DNA of 64,000 bases from Monosporascus cannonballus (taxonomy: Eukaryota; Ascomycota; Sordariomycetes; Xylariales). Below are positions 35,280 to 47,600 of the stretch, piece by piece. Made by a program: the position numbers and the translations under genes. The stretch is taken from contig QJNS01000165.1 of the NCBI GenBank assembly GCA_004154925.1, positions 62,001 through 126,000 on the forward strand, read 5' to 3'. The notes below the pieces were generated by a model. It did not search any database and was not told where the DNA came from. It saw only the letters and a list, made by a program, of their open reading frames with translations. Positions within the stretch are counted from its first letter, which is position 1. Each line of letters opens with the position of its first letter.

Positions 35280-36370
35280 GTTTACGTCAGCGAAGGAAGT
35301 TTATTATCTTTGCTAAGCTTTACGTATTACCTTTTAACGTTTCAGCTTTTTTTTTGTTAACTTATCCGACGGTGTAACTGCTTTCGAAGTTAATAACCCA
35401 GATATTATTATCCCTGTCGATTAGGATATTTTTAGCTTTGACGTTACCTTAGATAATGTTTTTTTAGTAAAGCTTTTTTAGCGATCTTTTGATTTGGGCT
35501 GCTTAACGTTTTTTTAACCGAACCGAGCTTTAAGTAACTTTTGTTCCTAATAGTACGCCTTTTGTATCGATTTAAGTAAATAACATGCCAACCAAACCGG
35601 TTTTATTTCGAATAACGCCGTGCAGGCGATAAATCCATGCCTTGGGGGGAGAAGGTATTTGTGTTATAGTAATTTTCTTACATGTTATAAGTTTCCTTTT
35701 TGCGTGCGCTGAACCGAACGAAAGTTTAAATCGCTTAAAGAAATAAGTAGCCGGCCCGTTATTCTTATTGCCTATAATTACTTTGCCGGGCGTTTTATTA
35801 AACCGTTTTAGGTACGGTCGTAATATATCTCGACGTCGGATAAATAATAAAATTAAGTCTATTAGTCTATGTTCTTTAGGAAATCGTTGTTTATAATAAT
35901 TATGGGGCTAAATCAGCCATATTTTTAAATGTTTAGCCGGTACGGTTGTAGTTTCTCGTCGGTGGCCTTAAGGGCGTAAACAAAATGCGGAGGAAAGAGG
36001 TATTGCGAGAAGATCGGCCGTCTATTTTTTGAGAGCATTAGCGAAAATGGCGCTAGTTAAGCGATTAAAGGCTGGAACGGTTTCGACAGCCAATCGTACG
36101 CGTTTTTTATACAAAAACCGTTATTTCCTTCTTCGCCGAACCGTAACAAGTCTAGATATTTAAAGTATTGCTTTATAACCCGGAGGGACCGACGGAATCG
36201 GGACGGAAAAATTTGGCAATAAAAGGCCCGCTTATTATTAATTCGGATAACGATTTCGCAGTCGTTTTTGGTTTCGTATACCTGCTAAAGGGCAACGTTA
36301 TAATGTAGAACTTTAACCATTTCGAATGTTGCGGCTATTGTAGATTCGTGCATTTTATTAGATTTAAGGC
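35280..36370 (-). pseudogene. Protein-kinase-like gene, RIP-inactivated
   Basis: Minus-strand reading shows pieces of one protein in consistent order. About 36370-36200: HESTIAATFEMVKVLHYNVA and ETKNDCEIVIRINN. About 36200-35940: RVIKQYFKYLDLLRFGEEG, then FPPHFVYALKATDEKLQPY. About 35640-35560: WIYRLHGVIRNKTGLVGMLF. About 35470-35380: NVKAKNILIDRDNNIWVINF followed by ESSYT. The last resembles the kinase catalytic loop and Mg-binding segment (HGD-x-K-x-x-N-x-hydrophobic ... I-D-F) of small fungal kinase-like proteins; the catalytic loop aspartate reads N and the metal-binding D reads N, both explained by G-to-A. Several stops. It is not part of a transposon I recognise, so it is likely a former host gene; the exact subfamily is uncertain. 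Confidence 0.58.
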
Positions 36371-36544
36371 TAAAAAGACGGGAGTGATTCGGTTCGCAGA
36401 ATTATAACAGGAATTCGAAGGTCGGGCGGAAGATATATAACCCTCTGCCAACGTCCGTGCTTTACGCTCTAGGCAACCCCGTTCTGCGGAGGTGCAACCG
36501 CTGGTACCTGTTCGCGTACCAAAATTTACGTTTGTTAAAGTCAT

Positions 36545-37269
36545 TTTTTACTAAGCTTCGGAATCGACATACGCGTGCATTTATATTTGCGTCACTAAAA
36601 CCAAAACATCCATCAAATGGTTTGGATTTTTTAATAATATTAATATTTTCAGAATACCTGAAAGTTAAGCCTTTGTAAAACTATTTACTCGCCATTTAAA
36701 ATTAATAGGCAGATGTTAGATATTTCCCGGTCCTTCCATAGGCCCCGCGAGTTTGTTAATGCGGTTCTTTGACTGGGACTTACGGTATGAGGCCAAGGTT
36801 AGCTGTGCCGGAAGTATCGAGCTAACAAACCTGCCCCACTGTTGGGGGCGCCAAACCCACACTTCAGGAGTTTCATCATGGACCCGGGCAGGCGGTGCCG
36901 AAAATTGGTGGCGCACGAAAATCCACACCCATTCAGCTTCCACATATCAACACAATTAGCAGAAAACAACAGAAATTAACAGTTATTTCAATCGCAATTG
37001 CAATTAGGGCTTATTTTAGCTATCCGTTAATTCGCCTGCCTTCAGCCTCGATTATCTCCTTCCAGCGTTGATGCATATCAGCGAAGACCCCGTTGATCTT
37101 ATCTATCTGCACCTTCACCCACCCCTTTTCTGCTAACAGACGTAACTCTTTAATATCAGCGTGAGGCCTTCGTTTGATGTGATCTTTGACGACGTTGGCG
37201 ATCCCACAAGACTTTATAGGAGCGGTTTCGGGGGAGTAGTGAGCGTTAAGCAACGCGGTGATCCCTTCC
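36545..37269. other. GC-balanced patch with two short minus-strand frames
   Basis: From about 36690 to 37269 the composition is normal and RIP is slight. Two minus-strand frames, 37020-37253 (77 codons, ending EAEGRRING) and 36716-36943 (75 codons), have coding-like composition. The first contains PHADIKELRLLAEKGWVKVQ and a helical C-terminus. I do not recognise either. The patch stops abruptly at the LTR start (37270). It may be the remnant of a gene or of an unrelated TE. Confidence 0.35.
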
Positions 37270-40200
37270 TGTTATGACCCAACGGGTTTGGTAGCCTCCC
37301 GTACGGTCGGAAACAACGGAGGCTAGCGTCCAGCCCAAAAGGTCAGGGTCACGTGACGGGCTCGAAGGGCTCGAAGGGCCAAGACCTTCGAGCCAGTCGA
37401 GCCAGGAGGCGGCTCGACGGACCCGACGAGCTCGAGGGTTCGAGCCGGTCGAGCGCATCGAGCCAAGAACAAGATATATACTCTCATTAGTTCCATAGTC
37501 TAGATAGATCACCAGCTTGTAATATAACTTGGTTACCCAGATTACCTTTGGTAATCTGCTATTACTAGACGTGACTATCGTAGGCTTTGCAATGGGTACC
37601 CACGGGTACCCGTAGGTAAAAATTATTATAACGGTAAAACATAATAAATTAAAAGTATTTTTTATCTTAATAATAATATTAATATTAAAAGCGTATTAAT
37701 TTACGTATTTATCGCTTTATAATATAAACCAAGCATAATTTATTACGAATTTCGAATTTAACCAAATTATTTCATTTATTATATTTTATTAATTAAATAA
37801 ATATGTATTAAACAAAAAGTAAGTTATAAAGGTTTTAAAAATAATCGGAAAAACTTTCGAGATATATATTAATATTATCATTAACTTTACTTTTTTTTTA
37901 AAAACTGAACAAAAAATAATTTGTTCGAATTATTACGTTATTACATTATTTTAAAACTATACCGGGCCGGGAAAATAAAAAAGCCAAAACTTAAAAAGGT
38001 TATAAATATTATAATTTTTTTAAAAAAAATTTACTATTCCGATAACCGTAAATTAAAAAAACGAAATAGTTTTTAAAAAAGTAATTAAAACGACGAAATT
38101 TATACTTAAAATTAAAACGAAATAAAAGATTAATACGAAAATTAATACGTAAAAAAATATATAATTTACTAAAGTTTATAAAATTTAAAAAGTAATTTAA
38201 GTTTATCCGTAACTCGAGAAAAACTTTTTGGCCAGGTTTTAATATTCGAAAGTTAAAATTTAATAATATTAACTAAAAATTTTTTTCGTTATACGTTATT
38301 TAAAAGTTAATATTAACTAAATTACAAAAATAATAAAAAATTAAAATAACCTAAAATTTATTTAATCTTTTATTACGGATAAAATTTAAAATACTTAGCT
38401 TAATTTTCGATGTTAAATTACCATTACGTAACTTAAAAAAGTTTTATTTGGCCTTATAATATAAGGTTTATAAAAATTTTTAAAAAAATATATTTCATAT
38501 TATAAAATTAATTAATAATAAACATACGTATTAATTTACGTACTAATTAATTTACCGTTTGTCGTTATTTAACGAAAACGTTATTCGTTCCGCATATTCC
38601 AAAATAACGTTAATAATTATACAGATAAAATATTTAATATATATAAATAATAACTTAAAATATAAATTAATCTTAAGTTTACAACCAAATAATTAAAAAA
38701 TATTAATTAATATAATATAAATAAAAATTATTAAAAAGAAATTTAAAAAAATTTACATTTTTAATCTGGAACAGTATAATATCGAATTTATCCGATATAA
38801 ATGCTAATAGCTCGGGATATTTTTCGGTTATAATATATACCGTATTATTAATTACCAGGGTTGATTTATTTTCGAATTTTTGGAAATAAAAATAACGGCA
38901 GGTTCCGTTATCCTATTATAATAAAATAATTTATTCGTTTTCGTTAAGTTTATCTTCGGAAATAATTTTTTATTTTTCGTTAACGGATATTTATGAAAAG
39001 TTATTATTTAAACAAAAAAATTTACAAAATAATTAATCCGAAATGTTAATAATTAATTTAATTTTATTAAAACGTAATTTAAATTTAATATTATATTAAA
39101 CTGTAAATTATTTAAGGTATTTATTTTATAAACGATTAAAAATAATTAATATAATAATTAATACGGAAATTAATACGTAAGAAAATATGAAACATATAAA
39201 AAATTATTAACGGTATCGATAATATCTCGATAAACTTAATTTTAAATAATTAAGTCCGGTTCGGAATAACTTTTATCCCAAATCGTTTTATCGCGCTAAA
39301 TTTTAACCCGTAATATTTGTTAAGTATTTTTTATATTTTTGCAGTATATTTATTAATTAAAACCGTATCGTCGGTTTTACGACGTTTATTACAAGATTTA
39401 CCGTTATTTCTTACGGTAAACGACATTATATTAAAGATAATAAAATATCGATTAATACGGGAATTAATACGTAATAAATTAAAAATATATAAAATTTTCC
39501 AAATTTTTAATTTATTTTAAAATTTTTATCGCTTAATTAATACGATAACGTAAACGAAAAATGTAAATAATTATTTTATAATTTAATAAAAATATATTAA
39601 AAATAAAATTCGATATTTAATTAATAACATAAGAAAAATTATAAATAATTATACATATAATTTTATAACTTAAAAAAATATTAATTAAATTTTAAGTAAA
39701 TTTTTAAAAATATTTAATATTTATTAAATAATATTAAGAAAAAAATTTAGATTTATATACGTATAAATCTATTTAATAAAATAAAACAATTTTAGATAAA
39801 TAATAATGTTTTTCGTATAAATTATATATAAGTTATTATTAATAAATAACGTAGTTAATTTATTTTTTTACCGTTTTTATAAAACTTTTATTACAGATTA
39901 TTAAATTTTAAAATCCGTAATCGATCGGTTATATTGTAAAATTTTTCGTACTATAAACTTAAAACGGGTTTTTGATATTAATGGGGTAAAAAATTTTTAA
40001 AGTTTTTTAATTTTTTGTAACGTTATAATTATAAATATTAATTTCGTATTAATTAATACATTAATTAAAAAAATATTACTTATAGCTAAGTTTAAAGCGG
40101 TATTAATAAATTTATTTTATAATCTTTACTTTTTACAGCTGGCGATTTTGTATATTTTGTTTTACGTTTCGGTTTTTTTTAACAGTTTTTTGCTTAAAAA

Positions 40201-41047
40201 TAAAAGCGGTCGGCAATTATTTCCAGGATAATTTTATGCTCGCATTAATTTGCTACGAAAATAACTTTTTAATAATTTTTGTTATTCATATTTCCGGGGT
40301 AAAAACTTTATTACTTAAAATATTAAAAATCGGATTAAAATTAAAATTAATGCTAGAAATATTAAATTAATTTGTAAAAAAAGTAAACCGTATATTATTA
40401 CGGTAACCTAATATTTTTTTACGGTATCTCCTAATACGCGATATAGTAAAATTATAACTTCCTTTAAAACGGAAAGTATTTCGGTTATATAGGTTTTAAA
40501 AAAAATAAAAAGTAAATAAAATAAATTTTAAAATTTATTTGGAAATATCGGAAAGAAATGAGCGTTATAAATATAAGCCGGATTATTAATAATCCGTTTG
40601 TATATGCTTTATATTATTTATCGTACGTATTTTATCGAGCCTTATTTTTATATGCCTGCCCGTATTAATCATATATTTTTAGCGTAATAATCGTATATAG
40701 TTATCTAAAATAACTTAATCTGTACCATATTATTAAATATCAGCCTTAATTAATATAATAATAAAACGTTACCTTTTATTTTTATATAAAAAAACTATAA
40801 ATCAAGTTATTTAAGCTTAATCTAAAAAAAGGTTGTCGAAATAGAAAGTTAACTAAATTCGATAAATATTCTAATATATAACAAAGACGGAAACGAAAAC
40901 GAGGATAAAAGTGAACGTAAATTTCAAAAATGATTAAACGTTAAAAACGAACTCGAACACGAATTCGAATATAATTATATATTTAACGAAACAGATTACC
41001 AAAAAATAAATAACGACAAATTCAAAAACGAAAATCCCGAGAAATCG

Positions 41048-41143
41048 AGTAACGAATTAAATAACGAATTAGGTAACGAATTAAATAACGAATTAAGTAA
41101 TAAATTAAGTAATAAATTAAGTAATAAATTAAGTAATAAAAAT
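41048..41143 (+). repeat. In-frame 12-bp tandem repeat (S-N-E-L) in the hAT frame
   Basis: Eight 12-bp units, AGTAACGAATTA at first and AGTAATAAATTA later. In the transposase frame they encode S/N/G-N-E-L four times, then S-N-K-L three times; the E-to-K change is the G-to-A RIP change. It would be a low-complexity acidic linker in the N-terminal part of the protein. Confidence 0.72.
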
Positions 41144-42813
41144 AACAAAAAAGCTAAATCTCTACCTTAATAAGGAGTAAGCTTACGGTCTTATAATAAC
41201 GGATTAAGTAAAAACGAACCAATTTTACGATTCGGCATTCTAGCATATAATATTTATAGGACGAAAAATGCCGAAAAGTTTAAAGTATGATTTATGCAGA
41301 AGCCGTAGTTCTAAAAAAAAGCCACTATCGAAAACGATATAAATAAAGCGCTTTTTAATAAAATCTTTATCTTTAGTCGAAAGTTTCAGCATTAAAAAAG
41401 CTGACTTTAAAATGCAAAGTTAAACACGGGTTAGCTAATAGTAATCTATAAATTTTATTACGAAACGCGGATATATCCGAAATCGAATAAAATAATAATA
41501 ATATTATTACTTTAAAAAACTATATAAATAATAAATTATACGAAAAAAAAGCAAATTGGAAATAAAAAAAATATAACTCTTTACAGGTTCGATTATAAAT
41601 TAAATATCTTAGTACATATTAATTATTGTACTAATTATCGTATTAATTATATCTTTTTATAACATCCGTTTTACGGGGCCGGAATTATATCCGAAAATAA
41701 TTATTTTTTGGGTACAATATAAAATAACATATATATATTTTTCTACTTTATCGAAAATCTATATTTTATTAATTAGGTACGGTATATATGTCTTACGTAC
41801 AATTTCCCTAGTTTCCGTACGTTGAAAGATAAATACGAAAAGTACGCGAAAAAGATTATACGTTTAAAGTTGTAAAATATAACCCCCGAATTTTACGTTA
41901 CGGTAACCACCGACGTTTGGATTTCCCTAGGTTTAGTATAAACTTTTTAAAACGTATATATTTATTTTATCGACAAGGATTAGGTACTTAAAAACGTCCT
42001 CGTTAATATTAACCTATATAAAAAAAAATAAAAAGTTAAATATTCGGAAGTTATATAATACGTTAAAAAAATACGGGCTTTATATAAAAGTCCCAATTCT
42101 CATAACGGATAACGGAACGAACTTTAGTATAAAGCATTTTAAATAACATATAAAAAAAACAGATAAAAAATTAGATAAATAAGGCGAATCATTTTTTATT
42201 ATTTTTCGTATTTTTTATAAAATATTTACAAACGTATTTTTAAACGGTTAAAAGTTATAGATAGCGTAAAATCGAAAAATAAGGCGGGTTTAAAGATAAA
42301 AAAAATAAAAAAAAGCGAAAATTAAATAAATTATATTTAATACGGTTAACCGTATCGTAAAAAGGTATATTACTTTATTATTTCGTTACTTCGTTATTTC
42401 GTTAGTAACGTTATATTAATTTCCGTATTAATTTCCGTATTAATTTTTTAACCGTTTTAAATTACATAATTCGCTATATATTTTAATTTTAATATAAAAT
42501 ATTAACAGCGGTTTAGATATATATAAAATTGTTTTAAACAAAGGGGTATTTTAAATATTCTAAAATTATTATAGGTTATTTAAGATGTAAAAAGTTATTA
42601 AAGTTTCGTGATATATATACTTATTCGGGCTTATCGGCTAAAACCTATATTCGAAAATTATATACGTTATAAAAAAATAATTAATTTCAAAATTACAAAA
42701 ACTATCTAGGATATTATCGATTACTTAATCGATATATATAAACCGTTCCTGTTATTAACGGACCTTTTTGGCGTTTCGAAAAAAACAAATTATAATTATA
42801 TTTTTATTAGGTA

Positions 42814-44679
42814 ACGTCCCACACCACCTCCTCGGACAAACTACCTCGTCAGACACTTTTTAGCACTCCGCAACAACAAATTTAATTAAAACAACCACAA
42901 CGCAATAAATTAATTCAAACTAATCTAATTCGTCTTCGCTAAACGTATCTACAACTTCTTCACAAGTACGCGCATTATGCCCGGGCTTGTCACAAACGTT
43001 ACACTTCCGTTCCTTGGTTTTAACCCTCTTGCGATAACTTCTTTTAGCCGTTATTAGCTATATTATTTTACCACCCCCTTCTTTTTAAGCCAGAAAAGCT
43101 TATCCCTTTTATATAATAAATATTTCTCCTTAAAAACGTTTATTTTTAATCCTGCGACGTTTATATAAAATATAATTCGTTTCGCGTAATTAAACGTTTT
43201 CTTCCCGAAAAAAAGCAATTTCGTATAAAAATAATAAGTTACTTTCATTAAAAAAATTAACCGATTCCATTATTTTTATTAGCGAATTATCTTAGTAATT
43301 TTTAATTCTTCTTTACAAGTAACGCCCCTATCTCATTACTTTCCGGATATTTTTAGGGGTTTTCGCGGGCGGGGAAATAGAATCGGGGGAGATAAGCGGC
43401 GAAACCATCGGTGTAGGTATAACCGGAGGAACGTTTAATTCGGAAAGAACCTTATTAGGATCGAATGGAACAAATTCAACTTTTGCGAATCCGGATTTGA
43501 TGTTATCGGACGTCATGGCAGCTTTGAACGCGTTATAAAAACCGGCGAGGAAATCTTTTTTTGCGATATAGGTATAGTAGCGTCGCATTAAACCTTCGAT
43601 ATAAAGCGAATAAGCGCGTTTTAAGACGGAAAAGTAAAATACGTTAAAAGGTTAAAGTCGATAGGAAAAATGCGCGGGCATATAAAAGGTAATAATGTCG
43701 TTATTCGTACAATATTTTTCGAATTCGATCGAATAATAGCTTTCGTGGCCGTCAAGGATAAGGAGACGTTTCGAATTTTTTATACGTATCCGAATATATT
43801 TGTCAAAATGTTAAATTTATTTTAAACCTAATTCGTTTATTATTTAATTATTAGAACTAATACCAACCTTCCAATCGGCTGGCAATAGGTTATCGCGATA
43901 TTAGGAATTAAGGTGGGTTTTCCCCGCCATAATAATAAATAACGGTACAGCCCAACTTTGAGAATTAATAACCTGGATAATTATAACCCATTCTTTATTC
44001 CCTTATTGCGTTTATTTAGGTTTTCCACGTTTTTCGGCACTGGTAATTATTATGCCCGTTGCTATAAGAAGCCCCATCAAGAATCCAGTTTCGTTAAAGT
44101 TATAGATATCCTTTTTTGCGATACCATATTTTGCGATAGTAATCCGAACAAATTCGAACTATTTACGAAATATTTCTGAATTTTCGTATAAGACCCGTTA
44201 ATAATTGATTTTCCGATTTAGACGCGTCTAGAGTTTTATCTGCCGTCTAACAAATCTCGACGCCTAGTTAACTCCAACGCGTTCTGCGACGCGTTAGATA
44301 AGCAACAAATTCGCCATATCTTCAACATGCTGAAACCGGACAGGAAACGTTCGCGCATCTAGATCGAGGATACGGTCGACAATCGTTTTTTCTTCGGTCG
44401 GCGTTAATTTTCGCAGATTAAGGATAATATTGGCTCGGGAAGGTTTATGGTTAATTCGGTTTTCTAACGTAGACGAAGGAATATTATATATAAAACCAAG
44501 ACGTCTAAAATTAAGTTTCGGGTTTCTTTTTTAGCCTGAACGGCCAAGTTCATGCGCGCATCTTTTGTAAGTCGTTCCATGTTATGGTTGTTAAAAAATA
44601 AGTGATTAAAGTTGGATGGTTGCAATAGCTAAAAAAGTGTCCGATGAGGTGGTTTGTCCGAGGAGGTGGTGTGGCACGT
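42814..44679 (-). mobile_element. pogo-C: pogo/Fot1-like transposon nested in the hAT transposase
   Basis: 1866 bp with TA on both sides (42812-42813, 44680-44681). Ends: ACGTCCCACACCACCTCCTC at the left and, reverse-complemented, ACGTGCCACACCACCTCCTC at the right, with near-identical inverted repeats of about 50 bp (through CGGACAAAC.ACCTC...GACACTTTTTAGC). It is much less RIP-mutated than the surrounding hAT and than pogo-A/B, so it is probably the youngest insertion of the group. Confidence 0.92.
42920..44580 (-). pseudogene. pogo-C transposase with C-terminal zinc knuckle (broken)
   Basis: Best-preserved of the three related transposases: ATG at 44580 to stop at 42920, about 553 codons if repaired by eye. 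Order: MERLTKDARMNLAVQAKKET; then frame-shifted DNA-binding region LRKLTPTEEKTIVDRILDLD and DMANLLL; catalytic box YNFNETGF (D replaced by N, about 44120); second box LDGHESYYSIEFEKY (about 43760-43715); an 86-codon open stretch (43588-43328) with YIAKKDFLAGFYNAFKAAMT and a proline-rich tail; and C-terminal knuckle KCNVCDKPGHNARTCEE with all four ligands (CX2CX4HX4C, about 43010-42955). At least two stops where CAA/TGG are expected, plus frame breaks. Inactive, but could be mobilised only by a related enzyme. Confidence 0.82.
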
Positions 44680-47600
44680 TATAAATTTATAAAAAACTAT
44701 TTCCGTAAATGCGAAACTTATTTATAAGATCGGAATTTTGGTAATACTTTTTAATCCTATTTCGAAGGGTTGCTTTAAGCTATAAAAAATTACTTGGAAT
44801 TTTATTAACGTTATATTACTAAAGCTTTTAATAATAATAAGTATTATTTTATTTTCGTAATATTTTTATATTTTTTATCGGATTTAAAAACCAAGCTTTA
44901 TTTCGATAGGTGGAAAAGGTTTTTAAGTAAATCGTTTATAAATAATTTTTTTACGATAAAACTATTCGTTATTTTAAAAATGTTTATAAGTTTTATTACG
45001 AAAAATATAAGGATAATATAACGAAGTTATTTAGTAGAAAACGTATTAATCGAAGCCTATCGGAAATTATAATCGATAACGTTAAAAGTTTTAAAAAGGT
45101 ATTAATTTATTGCATTTTTTATACGTTTATATTTACTTATAAATTATAAAGTACCCCTTTAAGCATATTAATTTCCGACGGGGTTCGGTCTGATAGGATT
45201 CGACTTTAGAAAAAAATCGTCGACTATTATCTGGAAATGCGTAAGTTATATATGTTTCGATATAAAATTAATACGTTAATTAATACGTAAGTTTGTTTTT
45301 AAATAAAAACGTATTTGCTTTTTAGCGTAATGTTAAAAAGTTTTTTTAAGTTAACCGTATTTATTTATAATTATTTTTATATTTAGGTAACCGCCGTTTT
45401 AATAAAACGTACGTAAAATTAAACTAAGTTAATTTATTTATATAATTATTCCGAATTATATTATTTATATTTCAAATTAATTTTTTATCGTATCTTATTT
45501 ACGAAATAGGTTGGAAAATTTATTACCTAATATTTGGTACGATTATATAAAGGACGATAAATATATATAAATTACGGAACGTCAATAAAAAAAAATCGAA
45601 AAAAATTTTTAAACGAGGTTTTCGGAAAAATAAGTCTTATATATTATTTATCCCGCTTTTATTATTAGCGAAATTAACGATTCCTAATCCGTTTCTTAAA
45701 CCGCCGTACTTTAAATCGATAATAAAATAATTTTATATTTAATTAATTTTTTATTAAAGTAATAAATTTATAATAAGATTACCGTAATTAAAAACCCTGC
45801 TTTACCGTTACGTGTAATAAATTTAAACGTTAAAAGATAAACGACGGTTAAAAACGGTATTATTAAATCGATAAAAAAGCGGAAAAGAAAAATTTATAAT
45901 AATTTTAAAAAATTATTATAACTTAGCCGAAAACGTATACCGACGAAAAATAAACGTATTATTAATTAATTTATATATATCCAGGAATAAAATTAATAAA
46001 ATTTTATTATATATTTTTTATATAAATTTATTTAAAAAGATTATTAAAAAGGTTTTATATATGTATATAATATTTATTTTAATAAAGTTTTAAAGTAAAA
46101 ATAATTAAAATTTTAAAAATTAATATAACGTATATAAAATTATTTATTTAAAAATTATTATTTCCGTATATAAAATTTTTATTAATAAATATTTTTCGAA
46201 AAAGTAAACCTATTAATTTGTTATAATAACTTTAATTTTTTTTAAAAAAAATAGATTTATAAAATTATTATTATAACTTTACTTAATTTACTAATTATAT
46301 ATATAACATACCGTATATTATATATATAATATATAGCAAATTTTTACGCGGTCGTATTTTTTAATAATTATATTATTTTGCTTAATTTTAATTAATTAAT
46401 TTCGAATTTAATATTATTTTCTAAATGTAATAAATAATTATATAATTATGGCGCGTACGAAAATTCGTAAATTAATACTTATATTAATTTACGTATTAAT
46501 CTGTATATTAATCGGTATATTAATTTTAATTTAAAGACGTACGTAATTTTAACCGTTAAAAATATTAAAAGTAAATATTTGATCAAAAATAAAAGTAAAG
46601 TTAAAGGTAAAATTAAAACGTAAATTTAAAAAAACTTTTACGAATATAATTAACCAAATTAAAAAAGTTAAAAAGTTTAAACTTAATAATAAATATTTAA
46701 CGTTTAATTATTTAATTTTTATTAATTTTATTTTAATTGTTTTATTCCGGAAAATTAAGCGTTATTAAAAAATTATTTAAATTTTTATTACAAAAATTTT
46801 GTTTTAACGCTTTATACGTAAAATTATTTACGATTTGGGTTATACGGATTTTAAATTTTAACGATTAACTTTTAAAACTTTTTAAAAAATAATTAAAATT
46901 ATTTTCGTTACGTTTTTTACCGATATATTTCTTTTTACAATATATATATTAATCTATATATTAATTTACGTATTAATTATTTATAACCGTTAATTTATAA
47001 TAGATTTATAATTATCGAGTTATTTTAATAATAAAAAGGATAAAATTAATTTATAACGTAATCAAAATTATAAAACCGGTAAATTCGTTTAATTTTTCCG
47101 AGTACGGTAATAAAATTCGAAATTTACATAAGCCAGAACCGGTTTAAAAAAAACCGTACTTAAGTTTAAAACAAAATATACGAAACGTTATTAAAGAAGG
47201 TTCGAACTTAATAGGATAAGCAGTAACAAAAAAAACGTATTAATAAATTAACCCGCCGTCGAAAAGCTTAAGATATTATTTAATAAACTATTAACGAATA
47301 AAAAATTATTAACGAAAAACCGGACGGTTTATATAAACCGACTAACGTTAATAATAATAATAATAATTCGAAATTATTTAACTTATCAGCAAATAATAGT
47401 AATTTATTTTTATTTACGTTTTTTAAATCTTTAGTTAAAAAATTTAAGTTCGATATAAAGGTTTATAAAAAAAATAATTTTTATTACGAAAATAAATTGT
47501 AACTTTTTTAAATAATAAGAACGCGGATTAATATATCGATTAATATAATATTATATACGTAATTAATTTTTATAACATAATAATTAAACGTTTTAATTTA

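Larger units (their letters stand above)
40850..45720 (+). pseudogene. hAT transposase remnant, interrupted by pogo-C
   Basis: Plus-strand pieces in order: acidic, repeat-containing N-terminal part (40.9-41.15 kb); ILRFGILAYNIYRTKNAEKF-like stretch (about 41215-41290); catalytic-domain block VTTDVWISLGLV...FIDKD (about 41890-41985), which corresponds to the TTDxWTS and HFID motifs of hAT transposases; DNGTNF-like piece near 42115; and after pogo-C FLYFLSDLKTKLYFDRWKRF (about 44865-44925), like the region before the dimerisation domain. The dimerisation motif itself is not readable. Dozens of stops. Boundaries approximate. Confidence 0.6.

Noticed and set aside
41048..41143. CRISPR-like or regulatory direct repeat
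   Set aside because: Units are contiguous without spacers and keep the protein frame; it is a coding microsatellite.
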